Below, one piece after another: positions 42,955 to 52,024 of a stretch of 64,000 bases of DNA (the stretch's first letter is position 1; each line of letters begins with the position of its first letter). The stretch covers positions 62,001-126,000 of the forward strand of contig DAIRVG010000004.1 of NCBI GenBank assembly GCA_036802945.1, in the 5' to 3' direction. The notes under the pieces were generated by a model. The model had not been told where the DNA came from. It was given only the letters and a program-made list of their open reading frames with translations, and searched no databases. The translations under genes were made by a program, and so were the position numbers. Origin of the DNA: Gp6-AA40 sp036802945 (lineage in GTDB: Bacteria; Acidobacteriota; Vicinamibacteria; Vicinamibacterales; UBA2999).

Positions 42955-44625
42955 ATGTCCCTCGCGGGAAGCGCATCAGATTCACAGTGGTACAAGGACG
43001 CCGTCATCTATGAGCTGAACGTCCGCACGTTTTGTGACTCGAACGGCGACGGGATCGGCGACTTCGCGGGTCTGACGCAAAAGCTCGAGTACCTTGAAGA
43101 GCTCGGGGTGACATGCCTGTGGCTGCTGCCCTTCTACGAGTCGCCCCTGCGTGATGACGGATACGACATCGCGCACTACGAGCGGATTCACCCTGCCTGC
43201 GGGACCAGGCGCGACTTCAGGGCGTTCCTGGATCAGGCGCATGCGCGTGGGATACGCGTCATCACCGAACTGGTCCTGAATCACACCTCGGATCGGCACC
43301 CATGGTTCGAGGCGGCGCGCCGGGCGCCGGCCGGTACGCCGAAGCGTGACTTCTATGTCTGGAGCAACAACACCGACCGGTACGCCGGGGCACGCGTCAT
43401 TTTCAGCGACACCGAGCAGTCCAACTGGACCTGGGATCCGGTTGCGGGAGCGTTCTACTGGCATCGATTCTTCCACCATCAGCCGGACCTGAACTTCGAC
43501 AACCCCGAGGTGCGGCTCGCGGTCCTGAAGGTCATGCGCTACTGGTTCGACCAGGGAGTCGACGGGCTCCGGCTCGACGCCGTCGCGCACTTGTTCGAGC
43601 GCGAGGGTACGACCTGCGAGAACCTGCCAGAGACACACCAGTTCCTGAAACAGATCCGGCGCGATATGGACCAGCGCTACACCGGTCGCGTGCTGTTGGC
43701 GGAGGCCAACGATCAGTCACGGCACGTGCTGGAGTATTTCGGCGAGGACGACGAATGCCACATGGCCTTTCATTTCCCGTTGATGCCGCGGCTTTTCATC
43801 GGAATCTTTCGTGGACATGCGTCGGCCATCGTTGATGTCGTCGAGGCCACGCGCCGGATTCCGGACGCATGCCAGTGGGCCATCTTTCTCCGGAACCATG
43901 ACGAGTTGACGTTGTCGGCGGTAACCGAGGAGGAGCGCGACTTCCTGGTGGCGGCCTGCGTTGCCGAGCCGCAGATGACGCTTCATCGCGGGATCCGGCG
44001 CCGCCTTGCGCCGCTGCTGGGCAACGATCGACGCCGCATCGAGCTCGCGCACGTGCTGCTGCTGTCGCTGCCGGGAACGCCGGTCCTCTACTACGGGGAT
44101 GAAATCGGCATGGGCGACGACCTTCGCCTGCACGACCGTGACGGTGTTCGCACGCCGATGCAATGGTCCGACGACGCCCATGCGGGCTTCGCGCCACGGA
44201 GCGTGACGCGTCTCGTGATCCCGATCATCGACAATCCGGTTAATGGGTACCGCGTGGTCAACGTGGCCGCACAGCAACGCAGGTCCGATTCACTGCTGGC
44301 GCGGGTCAAGCGTCTGCTTCAGGTGAGGCGCCGCCACGTCGCGTTCGGCCGGGGAACGATCGAATTCGTACGCACCGGCAACGAGGCGGTCCTGGCCTTC
44401 ATACGGGTCCACCTGAACGACACGATCCTCGTCGTGGCCAACCTGTCGGGATCCGTGCAATCCGTGACGCTCGAATTGCCCGAGTCCATCATCGGTCTCG
44501 CACTGGTCGAGATCGCCGATGACGTGGCGTTCCCGGCGGCGGGGTCCTCACCCTACCCGCTCGCGCTGGCTCCCTATGCTTCGTATTGGCTCGCCGCCGA
44601 CAGACGCTCCCCCGGGTGCGGCTGA
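42955..44625 (+). CDS. treS: Trehalose synthase / maltose alpha-D-glucosyltransferase (GH13, TreS)
   Basis: A 556-residue GH13 enzyme that interconverts maltose and trehalose. The family opening WYKDAVIYELNVRTF and GDGIGDFAGLTQKLEYL is present. The catalytic residues appear in GLRLDAVAHL (nucleophile Asp), RVLLAEAN (acid/base Glu) and FLRNHDELTL (third Asp). The MPRLFIGIF and VLYYGDEIGMGDD segments are typical of TreS. It has the single catalytic domain plus C-domain, with no maltokinase fusion. It follows otsB by five bases, giving the operon a second route to or from trehalose. Its stop lies one base from the convergent propeller-like gene. Confidence 0.94.
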   Translation: MSLAGSASDSQWYKDAVIYELNVRTFCDSNGDGIGDFAGLTQKLEYLEELGVTCLWLLPFYESPLRDDGYDIAHYERIHPACGTRRDFRAFLDQAHARGIRVITELVLNHTSDRHPWFEAARRAPAGTPKRDFYVWSNNTDRYAGARVIFSDTEQSNWTWDPVAGAFYWHRFFHHQPDLNFDNPEVRLAVLKVMRYWFDQGVDGLRLDAVAHLFEREGTTCENLPETHQFLKQIRRDMDQRYTGRVLLAEANDQSRHVLEYFGEDDECHMAFHFPLMPRLFIGIFRGHASAIVDVVEATRRIPDACQWAIFLRNHDELTLSAVTEEERDFLVAACVAEPQMTLHRGIRRRLAPLLGNDRRRIELAHVLLLSLPGTPVLYYGDEIGMGDDLRLHDRDGVRTPMQWSDDAHAGFAPRSVTRLVIPIIDNPVNGYRVVNVAAQQRRSDSLLARVKRLLQVRRRHVAFGRGTIEFVRTGNEAVLAFIRVHLNDTILVVANLSGSVQSVTLELPESIIGLALVEIADDVAFPAAGSSPYPLALAPYASYWLAADRRSPGCG

Positions 44626-44626
44626 G

Positions 44627-45715
44627 TCAACGTTGGAATTCGATGTAGTACGCGGAACGGCCGGTCAAAAAAAATCTGGCGCGCTGTCCGGCTTCCCTGT
44701 CTGTGCCGCCGGCCGTGTCAAGGCCCACGACCTGCGGATACCATCCACCGCCGTTCATCAGCTTGCGCGGCGCGCTCCACGCATGCGCGTCACTGAGCTC
44801 GCGCGAATACGAAACATAGATGCCCTCGTTGTCGAAGTTTTCGTTCTTCGCGCGATTCAGCAGCATCACGTAACGCTCGAGATAAGTGTTCCAGTGAATC
44901 GACGCTCCCCAGAATGCGTCAACGGCGTAATCGCGATCGTGCCAGGGGTTCGAAACCGGGACGAGCGCCGTACCTGCCGGATACTCCCATTCGGTTCTCG
45001 AGCCGTCGTCGACGCGTTTCGCGGGGAGCCACGCGCCATCGTGAAGCACCGCAATCTGCCCTCGAGGCACATCGCGATCGGCCCAGGGCATCCGCGCAAT
45101 CGCCACACCTTGCGCCAGCCGCTCCTTCGCATATTGGCTGAAATACATATAGAGATAGCGATGGTCGGCGTCGAGCACAACGCTGGGATCCCCAACGCCG
45201 CCAACCAGGAAACGATTCGACGTGGTGCATGCGTGGCTGCCTGGCGGACTTTCGAGTATCACGCCAAGGTTCTCCCAGGTCAGACCGCGATCGCGAGATC
45301 TGGCGGCGCCGATGCTCAGGATCGACCGATCCGGCCTGCCACACACATCATCAGGGACTTCATGGTGGTAGTACCCGTACCAGGTACCGCCGTCATCTGG
45401 AATGACGGCTTCCATCCATACGCCGTAGCCTGGATGCGGCAGCAGCGTGATCGCCTCGAGGCGCTGGAGGTCATCCAGTCGAGGACCGGCGAGGAGAGAA
45501 GGCGCTCCACCCCACGACGCGACTGCGAAGAGCGTCCAGACGCCATCGACGAGATCCCACGCCATCGGCGTGTTGGAATCGACCGCGGTCGGCAGCGTCA
45601 AAGTGGGAGCGGACACGAGGCGCGCCGAGAGCGGGCGCTCAGACTGGGCTCGGAGCGGAACCAGCGTGGCCGCGATCAGACAACCGCCGATCGCCGCCGC
45701 AAAGGCGCGGATCAC
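44627..45715 (-). CDS. Secreted protein of unknown function, tandem paralogue 2
   Basis: A 362-residue protein with a signal peptide (AAAIGGCLIAATLVPLRAQ). The GTG at 45715 overlaps the stop of the preceding paralogue (GTGA), indicating translational coupling; the frame is open to 45772. Repeated beta-rich blocks such as GTWYGYYHHEVPDD, IGAARSRDRGLTWENLGVIL, FWGASIHWNTYLERYVMLLN and GIYVSYSRELSD resemble glycoside-hydrolase-43/sialidase-type propellers, where Asp-box-like and WNTYLxRYVMLLN motifs recur. No catalytic residues can be assigned with confidence. About half of its residues match the neighbour encoded upstream. Confidence 0.75.
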   Translation of the reverse strand: MIRAFAAAIGGCLIAATLVPLRAQSERPLSARLVSAPTLTLPTAVDSNTPMAWDLVDGVWTLFAVASWGGAPSLLAGPRLDDLQRLEAITLLPHPGYGVWMEAVIPDDGGTWYGYYHHEVPDDVCGRPDRSILSIGAARSRDRGLTWENLGVILESPPGSHACTTSNRFLVGGVGDPSVVLDADHRYLYMYFSQYAKERLAQGVAIARMPWADRDVPRGQIAVLHDGAWLPAKRVDDGSRTEWEYPAGTALVPVSNPWHDRDYAVDAFWGASIHWNTYLERYVMLLNRAKNENFDNEGIYVSYSRELSDAHAWSAPRKLMNGGGWYPQVVGLDTAGGTDREAGQRARFFLTGRSAYYIEFQR

Positions 45716-46833
45716 TGTCTGGTGAAATGAACGAGGTGCCGCGATGTGCCAGCCATGAAGAACCGCGCCCATTCGCCGGCAATCTTGTCGGTGCCGGTGC
45801 CTTCATCCAGGCCAATCACCTGGGGATACCAGCTGCCGCCGTTCAATATCTTCATTGGGACTGACCAGAGGCGCGGATCGTCCAACCGCGAGGTAAACGA
45901 GACGTAGATCCCTTCCTCGTTGTATTTCGTGTCCTTGGCGCGATTCAGGAGCATCACGTACATCTGCAGGTACGTATTCCAATGGACCGACGGCCCCCAG
46001 AACGCATTCGTTGTCGTGCCCTCGTCATGCCACCCGTCAGAGACGGGGAAGATTGGGACGCCGGCCCCGAACGCCCATGTCGTCTCATCACCATCCGCAA
46101 CCTCGCGCGCGGCCGGGATCCAGAATCTCGTGCGCCAGACCATGACCTTGCCCTCAGGCTCGTCGCGATCTGCCCACGCGAGCCGCGCGACCGCGACACC
46201 CTGCTGGACGCTCGCCCGTTCATACTGGGAGAAGAAGAAATACAGATCGCGCGAGTCGGCATCGAGCTGCACGCTGAAATCGCCGATGCCGTTGACAAAA
46301 AACACGTTGTTCGTCGCGCAGGCGAAGGTGGATGCCGGCGCTTCGAGGACGATGCCCAGGTCCTCCCAGGTGCGACCGCGATCGTCGGAACGGGCGGCTC
46401 CGATCCGGGGAATGACCTTGTTGCTGCCGGGACAGACCGGCGTGGCTGGCATCTCGTTGTGGTAGTAGCCATACCACGTGCCGTCGACATCAGGGACGAT
46501 CGCTTCGATCCACACGCCGCCCCCAGGCCAGGGATCGAGAGTAACGGGCTGGGCGGTGCCGAGCGTCGTCAGACTTCTGCCGCGGGCGGTGCTCGGCTGT
46601 CCTCCAAACGACGTCGCAATGTAGAGGAACGGTACGCCGCGGATCAGATCCCATACAGCAGGGCTGTTGCTGTCGACTTCACCTGACAATCGCAGCTCGG
46701 TCGCAGGCACGAGTCGGGCCTGTGGGTTGATCGTCACCGGGACCTGCGCGCGAAGACCGGTCGCGACAACGAATACGGCCACCGCGACCGACGCCACGAG
46801 AAGCGGCTGCTGCACCGCGTACTTCACGCTCAA
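45712..46833 (-). CDS. Secreted protein of unknown function, tandem paralogue 1
   Basis: A 373-residue protein with a signal peptide (LLVASVAVAVFVVATGLRAQ). The TTG at 46833 has GAGG at good spacing; GTG 46827 is an alternative. It shares the motif order of the next gene: DSNSPAVWDLI, GTWYGYYHNEMP, IGAARSDDRGRTWEDLGIVLEAP, FFSQYERASVQQGVAVARL, FWGPSVHWNTYLQMYVMLLN. A five-bladed GH43-like or sialidase-like propeller is the best structural guess. Both proteins lie downstream of a TonB-dependent receptor on the same strand, a layout often seen for glycan or nutrient uptake, but the substrate is unknown. Confidence 0.75.
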   Translation of the reverse strand: MSVKYAVQQPLLVASVAVAVFVVATGLRAQVPVTINPQARLVPATELRLSGEVDSNSPAVWDLIRGVPFLYIATSFGGQPSTARGRSLTTLGTAQPVTLDPWPGGGVWIEAIVPDVDGTWYGYYHNEMPATPVCPGSNKVIPRIGAARSDDRGRTWEDLGIVLEAPASTFACATNNVFFVNGIGDFSVQLDADSRDLYFFFSQYERASVQQGVAVARLAWADRDEPEGKVMVWRTRFWIPAAREVADGDETTWAFGAGVPIFPVSDGWHDEGTTTNAFWGPSVHWNTYLQMYVMLLNRAKDTKYNEEGIYVSFTSRLDDPRLWSVPMKILNGGSWYPQVIGLDEGTGTDKIAGEWARFFMAGTSRHLVHFTRQ

Positions 46834-46869
46834 CCGACGTCGCCTCGCATTGCGTGGGCTGATTGTTGA

Positions 46870-49815
46870 TCAAGTTATTGTCCCNNNNNNNNNNNNNNNN
46901 NNNNNNNNNNNNNNNNNNNNNNNNNNNNNNNNNNNNNNNNNNNNNNNNNNNNNNNNNNNNNNNNNNNNNNNNNNNNNNNNNNNNTCGTGGTTGAAGAGGT
47001 TGTAGGCCTCGATCATCCCGTCCACCTTGACTTTGCCCACAATCGGGAACGACTTCTGGAGCCGCACGTCCACGCGGTGGAGCGGCCTGCCCGTCAGGCT
47101 GTTGCGCGGGACGATGGAGCCGTCGGCGCGCAATCGGTTTTCGCCGCTTCCGCCCTCGCTCCGCCTATCCGTGCCGTCCGTGACGGCGAAGCGTTCGCCC
47201 GATCCGTAGAAGTAGATACCGCTCGCCTGGAAGCCGTAGCCGATGTCGTAGACGCCGTTCACGTTCGCACGATGACGCTGGTCCCCCGCGGCGTAGCCGT
47301 ACTCTCCGCCGAGATCCTTCGCCAGAGCGAAGCCAAGCGGCCGGCGCGCCACGATTCCGTCGCTCCCCAAGTACCACTGATCGCGCCGAGGGTTCGCGTC
47401 CTTGAAGAACGCCAGAGTGTAGGTCGCGTTCGCCTGCCACCGGTTACTGAACCGCTTGGTGAACGTGAAGTCGGTACCGTGGTAGTTGGACCACCCGTCG
47501 AGCAGCTCGAAGTTGACCGTGCCCCACGTCGGGAACGGCCGCGCCGCCACGTTCGTGAAGGGAGTATTCGCCCCGGTGGCCGAGTTGTAGGTCAGATTCC
47601 CATTCACCGTGGTCGTGGGCTCTTCGCGACGACCACCCGTGTAGGAGTAGTTGATCTCGACCGACGCCTGCGTGGCGATCTGGCGCTGAACGCCAATCGA
47701 CGCCTGGTGTGAGTATGACGTCTGGCGCCCCGGATAATTGATCTCCTGCGTCAGCGCCCGGAACGCGCAGTTGGTCGTCCGGTTGACGATGTCGCACGCG
47801 TTCTGGAGTGAGGCCGCGAATTCGGGCTTGGGCCCGTTGAACCATCCAAAGAAATTGTCCCTGACGGTCGTGAAATTGTCGCGGCCGTCAAAGGCGATCT
47901 GGTTCTCGAACCTGTGCACATACCCCAGGCTCTGCTGCACGCCATCGTTCGGTGCGAAAGCGAAGAACAAGCCGTATCCGCCCCGGACGGCGGTCTTGTC
48001 ATCGAGCTTGAGCGCAAACCCCGTGCGCGGGGCTAAATTGTTCTTGTCGACCGGCAGGTTGCCAGGCAGCCAGGGTCGGAATTCGAGCTTCTCGTTGTGA
48101 GCACCGAAGTCGATGTCATACCGCAGACCCATGTTGAGCGTCAGCCGGTTGTTCATGCTCCAGTCGTCCTGCAACCAGCCACCCCACAAGTGGCGCGTCA
48201 CCGAGTACTGGTGCTCCGTGTCCGACGACGCGTGGTCGACCCAGCGAACCAAGGGTGCTCCCGCCGCGGTGCGCATCGCGGCCAGCGGCGCCAGGTTCCA
48301 CGTTGACGCGTCATACACATCCGGAAACATCTGTTGGAGCTGGGCCGCGCTGGGAATGGGCCCGCCCTGGGCATTGATGGCCCCATCGCACCGCAAGCAC
48401 CAGATGAACTGGTTGCCGAACTTGAGGTACTCGACGCCGATCTTGATGTCGTGACGTCCCCCCCGGTTGAAGGACGTCGTAAAGTCGTCACGAACCGATG
48501 TGGTGTCCTGAAAGATGTTGAGCGGCGACGCGCCGACGGTCAGACCTGTGAACAGGGTGATGATTGAGCCGCCGTGCAGGGACGGGTGATAGGGGAAGTC
48601 ATTGCCCTTCCAGCGGACATCCGGCTGATCGCGCCGCTCGTAGTCCGTCCGGCCGACTTTGATCTCGTTGACGGCGTTGGTCCCGAAGACCTGCGTCAAG
48701 GTGCCGAAGTACTGGGGCGCGATGCGTCCACGGGTGCCGCCAACCGGGCTGGTGGGGCTGCCGCCGCTGTAGAAATCCGTGTGGAACTGCGTCACACGGG
48801 CAACCAGTCGCGTCTGGGGCGTCAGCTGCCAGTCGACGCGCTCGGTCGCGGTGTGCTGCTTCTTGGGATACGTGATGTCCCGATTCAAGAACGCGTACAC
48901 GCTGTTCGCGTTGAACGTGCGCGGCTCGTGCTCGAACTCGTAGCTGGCGAAGAAGTGCAGCCGGTCGCGAATCAGGGGACCACCAACGGTGGTGCTGAAC
49001 TGCTGATTCGAGTACGGCAGGACGCGCTGAAGAATGAAGTCCTTGGCGTTCAACCTGTCGTTCCGGAAATAGCCGCCGAACGTCCCCGTGAGTGCGTTTG
49101 TTCCCGACTTAGTGATGGCATTGACGACCATGCCCGATGAGCGGCCCTGCGTCGCGTCGAAGCGATTGGCGACGACCTGGAACTCGGCGATCGCATCGCG
49201 GCTCATCTGCGGCTGCTCGGTGTCGGGGGTCGTGTGGTAGTTCGTCGTGATTTGCTGGCCGTCCACGTTGGTCTGGGCGTAGCCCTGGCGGTTCTGCACG
49301 AGGCCGCCCCCCTCATTGCGCCGCGCCCCAGGCGCGAGGAGCGTCAGGTCCATCCAGTTGCGGCCGTTGATCGGCAGATCCTGGACCTGGCGTGGGTCAA
49401 TGTTGGCCCCGACAGTCGAGTCCGTGGTGTCGACAAGCGGCGCTTCGCCCGTGACCGTCACGGTCTCAGCGAGGGTCGCCGGCCCGAGTTGAAGGGGGAC
49501 CGCCAAGGTCTGGTTCAGCAGCAGTTGGAGACCCGTCCGGGTTGCGGTTTGAAAACCGGCCAGGCTCGCGGTAATCCTGTGGGCGCCGACGCGTACCGGG
49601 ATACGGAACGCCCCCTGGGCGTCCGTGACTCCCTCAAACGTATTTCCCGTTTCCTCATGCACCACGGTAATGGTGACTCCCGGGAGTACGCCTCCGGACG
49701 AGTCAGTGACAGTTCCCGCGACGATCGCTTGCTGCGCGTAACCGGCCGCCGGCCACGCCAGGACTGCCAGTAGTGCCAGAACCCGCCGAATGCTCCTCCA
49801 GCTCGCCGTGATCAT
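46870..49815 (-). CDS. TonB-dependent receptor with carboxypeptidase-regulatory-like N-domain (3' end in gap)
   Basis: About 980 residues as written. A signal peptide (LALLAVLAWPAAGYAQ) is followed by a CarboxypepD_reg domain (IVAGTVTDSSGGVLPGVTIT), a plug domain (TVTGEAPLVDTTDSTVG, DLPINGRNWMDLTLLAPGAR) and a large beta-barrel with many aromatic strands. The ATG at 49815 follows a strong AGGAGGA site. This is the Oar-like receptor type common in Acidobacteriota. The last barrel strands fall in the scaffold gap (46885-46984), so the true C-terminus, usually ending in Phe, is not seen and the printed stop at 46870 may be in the wrong frame. Confidence 0.9.
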   Translation of the reverse strand: MITASWRSIRRVLALLAVLAWPAAGYAQQAIVAGTVTDSSGGVLPGVTITVVHEETGNTFEGVTDAQGAFRIPVRVGAHRITASLAGFQTATRTGLQLLLNQTLAVPLQLGPATLAETVTVTGEAPLVDTTDSTVGANIDPRQVQDLPINGRNWMDLTLLAPGARRNEGGGLVQNRQGYAQTNVDGQQITTNYHTTPDTEQPQMSRDAIAEFQVVANRFDATQGRSSGMVVNAITKSGTNALTGTFGGYFRNDRLNAKDFILQRVLPYSNQQFSTTVGGPLIRDRLHFFASYEFEHEPRTFNANSVYAFLNRDITYPKKQHTATERVDWQLTPQTRLVARVTQFHTDFYSGGSPTSPVGGTRGRIAPQYFGTLTQVFGTNAVNEIKVGRTDYERRDQPDVRWKGNDFPYHPSLHGGSIITLFTGLTVGASPLNIFQDTTSVRDDFTTSFNRGGRHDIKIGVEYLKFGNQFIWCLRCDGAINAQGGPIPSAAQLQQMFPDVYDASTWNLAPLAAMRTAAGAPLVRWVDHASSDTEHQYSVTRHLWGGWLQDDWSMNNRLTLNMGLRYDIDFGAHNEKLEFRPWLPGNLPVDKNNLAPRTGFALKLDDKTAVRGGYGLFFAFAPNDGVQQSLGYVHRFENQIAFDGRDNFTTVRDNFFGWFNGPKPEFAASLQNACDIVNRTTNCAFRALTQEINYPGRQTSYSHQASIGVQRQIATQASVEINYSYTGGRREEPTTTVNGNLTYNSATGANTPFTNVAARPFPTWGTVNFELLDGWSNYHGTDFTFTKRFSNRWQANATYTLAFFKDANPRRDQWYLGSDGIVARRPLGFALAKDLGGEYGYAAGDQRHRANVNGVYDIGYGFQASGIYFYGSGERFAVTDGTDRRSEGGSGENRLRADGSIVPRNSLTGRPLHRVDVRLQKSFPIVGKVKVDGMIEAYNLFNHXXXXXXXXXXXXXXXXXXXXXXXXXXXXXXXXXXGTIT
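46885..46984. other. Scaffold gap (100 N) in the 3' end of the receptor gene
   Basis: Exactly 100 N, a placeholder. The receptor sequence stops at MIEAYNLFNH, which in related receptors is about 60-80 residues from the C-terminus, so roughly 200 or more bases are probably missing. Confidence 0.98.
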
Positions 49816-50009
49816 TCGATGTCCTCCTGAGCCGCGCGCCTGAGTGCCTTCAGGGCGGGGACGATGGTTGTACTGCGTAGGGCGGATATATCCGGTCCAG
49901 ACCGTAATTTCAAGCAAATGCACGCCGGATGTCTTTCAAATCCGGTTGACCGGCAGCTACACATCAGCTACGCTGCGCGCGCGCAATCCTACTGCTACTC
50001 CCCTGAAGC

Positions 50010-51950
50010 ATGCAATCGCGCCCCGCAACGTCGCTGTACGCCATCGCCGGATACCTCGCGCTCGCGCTGGTGTTCTCGTGGCCTTTACCGCGGCACATGG
50101 GGACCCACTTGACCGGACCGCCGGACGGTGACACCGGGGTGTACGTCTGGAATCAATGGGTGTTTCATCGCGAAGTGATCGAGCACCACGAGCTGCCCCT
50201 CTTTACTCGAGAGATCTTCTCGCTGACCCGGCCGGCAAACCTCGCGCTGCACAATTACACGCTCTTCCAGGATCTGATCGCCTTGCCGCTCCTGCGCACG
50301 TTCGGCAGCGTCGCGACGTTCAACATCGTGTACCTCCTGATGGTGGTCCTCGCCGGCTACGCTCTGTTCGTGCTGGCATGGCATGTCACCGGACGGCCGT
50401 TCGAATCGTGGCTCGCGGGAGCGCTCTTTTCGTGGAGCCCGTGGATGGTCACGCGCGGCATCGGGCACTTCAGCCTGGTTGCTGCTGCGCCGCTGCCGAT
50501 TTTCATCCTCCTGCTGCTGCGATGCAGCGATCAGCCGCGCATGCGCGACGCACTCGCGCTTGGCGCGACGATCTGCTGGGCCGCGACGACGGATCCGTAC
50601 TACGCCATCTACTGCGTGATGATTGCGATCGTATTCCTGGTCGTGCGTACCGTTCGCCTTTCGCACCACGCGGTCCGCGCGACCGAACCGCGCACGCTCG
50701 ATCTCCTCATCGCGTGCGTCGGCGGCTTCACGATCTCACTGCTCATCGGCCGCGGCTGGCAGCTGAACATTCTTGGCGTCCATGTCACCGCCCACGAGCT
50801 GTACACACCGGTGCTCCTCTTGACCCTCCTGGTGATGGTTCGTGTCGCCTGGCCCTATCGGCGCGTTGGAGTATCCGTGGACGGCCCCCAGGCACTGCGG
50901 TTGATCCGGGTCGCGTCGGTGGCGGCGCTCGTCGGCGCGGTCATGCTGTCGCCCGTCTTGTACGCCGTGGGCGTTCGAATACGCGATGCTGGATTCGAGT
51001 CGACCAGCGTGCTGTGGCGAAGCAGTCCGGCGGGTTTGGACCTCATCACGTTTCTGCTGCCCAACCCGAATCACCCGCTTGCGCCCGAGTGGCTCCGAGC
51101 CTGGCTCACCCCGCGGCCGGATCGGTATCTGGAAAACGTGGCGTCGCTGACTTTCACGGCAATCATCGCGATTGTCGCGGCACTGCGTACTGGATGGCGG
51201 CCGTCGGCGTTCTGGATCACGTTGACGGTGACGTTCGGGCTGTTGTCACTCGGGCCGTTCATCCATGTCGCCGGTGAGAATACGCACGTGCCCGGGCCGT
51301 GGGCGCTGACCCGCTATCTGCCCCTCGTGCGCCTGGCCCGTACCCCTGGACGGATGGCCATCGTGCTGATGCTTGCTATCGCAGTGCTGTTCGCCGTTGC
51401 GCTCTGCCGGCTTGGTCAGCGGTGGCCGCACCGGAGGCGGGCGATGCTTTCTGCCGTGACGATGTTGCTGCTATTCGAGCTGCTGCCTGCGCCGCGGCCT
51501 TTGTACTCGGCAAGTGTCCCGCGCTTCTACGAGCGCATCGCGGCAACCCCGGGCCATGCGCGGGTGCTCGAGCTGCCCTTCGGTGTCCGTGACGGCACCT
51601 CAAGCGTGGGCAACTTCACGGCTCGATCCCAGTTCTTTCAAACCGTGCACGGCAAGCCATTGATCGGCGGCTACCTCTCACGGGTGTCACGGCGACGGGT
51701 GGCCGAAATTCGGAGCCTGGCAATGCTGGATGCGCTCATCACGCTGAGCGAAGGACGAACGATTGACCCTCAACGCGAGGCCGCGCTGATCGCCCGCGGA
51801 CCGGGGTTCGCGCGGAGCACGCCGGTGGAGTTCGTGGTAATCGATCGCACACGCGCCTCGCCCGGCCTCCGGGCCTTCGCCATGCGTGCGTTCCGCCTGA
51901 AACGCATCGACGGCGACGCGCTATTTGATCTGTACGTTCCCGAACTGTAA
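50010..51950 (+). CDS. Polytopic membrane protein, GT-C glycosyltransferase-like
   Basis: A 646-residue protein with about 11-13 membrane helices in the first 480 residues and a soluble C-terminal part of about 150 residues. The first loop after TM1 has DGDTGVYVWNQWVFHREVIE, an acidic loop position reminiscent of GT-C-fold glycosyltransferases that use polyprenyl-linked sugars. This is only a layout resemblance. The signal-anchor start MQSRPATSLYAIAGYLALALVFSW fits the ATG at 50010. It stands alone between two TonB-dependent receptor genes. Function unknown. Confidence 0.75.
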   Translation: MQSRPATSLYAIAGYLALALVFSWPLPRHMGTHLTGPPDGDTGVYVWNQWVFHREVIEHHELPLFTREIFSLTRPANLALHNYTLFQDLIALPLLRTFGSVATFNIVYLLMVVLAGYALFVLAWHVTGRPFESWLAGALFSWSPWMVTRGIGHFSLVAAAPLPIFILLLLRCSDQPRMRDALALGATICWAATTDPYYAIYCVMIAIVFLVVRTVRLSHHAVRATEPRTLDLLIACVGGFTISLLIGRGWQLNILGVHVTAHELYTPVLLLTLLVMVRVAWPYRRVGVSVDGPQALRLIRVASVAALVGAVMLSPVLYAVGVRIRDAGFESTSVLWRSSPAGLDLITFLLPNPNHPLAPEWLRAWLTPRPDRYLENVASLTFTAIIAIVAALRTGWRPSAFWITLTVTFGLLSLGPFIHVAGENTHVPGPWALTRYLPLVRLARTPGRMAIVLMLAIAVLFAVALCRLGQRWPHRRRAMLSAVTMLLLFELLPAPRPLYSASVPRFYERIAATPGHARVLELPFGVRDGTSSVGNFTARSQFFQTVHGKPLIGGYLSRVSRRRVAEIRSLAMLDALITLSEGRTIDPQREAALIARGPGFARSTPVEFVVIDRTRASPGLRAFAMRAFRLKRIDGDALFDLYVPEL

Positions 51951-52012
51951 TTCCCAACTCCCAACCTCCAATCCCCAAGACGCCTTGGGAGTTGGAAGTT
52001 GGGAATGGGGCG
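51949..52012. repeat. TTCCCAA heptamer inverted repeat between convergent genes
   Basis: Left arm: TTCCCAA CTCCCAA CCTCCAA TCCCCAA. Right arm (51983-52012): CTTGGGA GTTGGAA GTTGGGA. The left arm begins inside the TAA stop codon of the membrane protein gene. It is nearly the same element as the one inside the membrane-fusion protein gene (29176-29255). Confidence 0.9.
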
Positions 52013-52024
52013 TTGGTGACGCGT

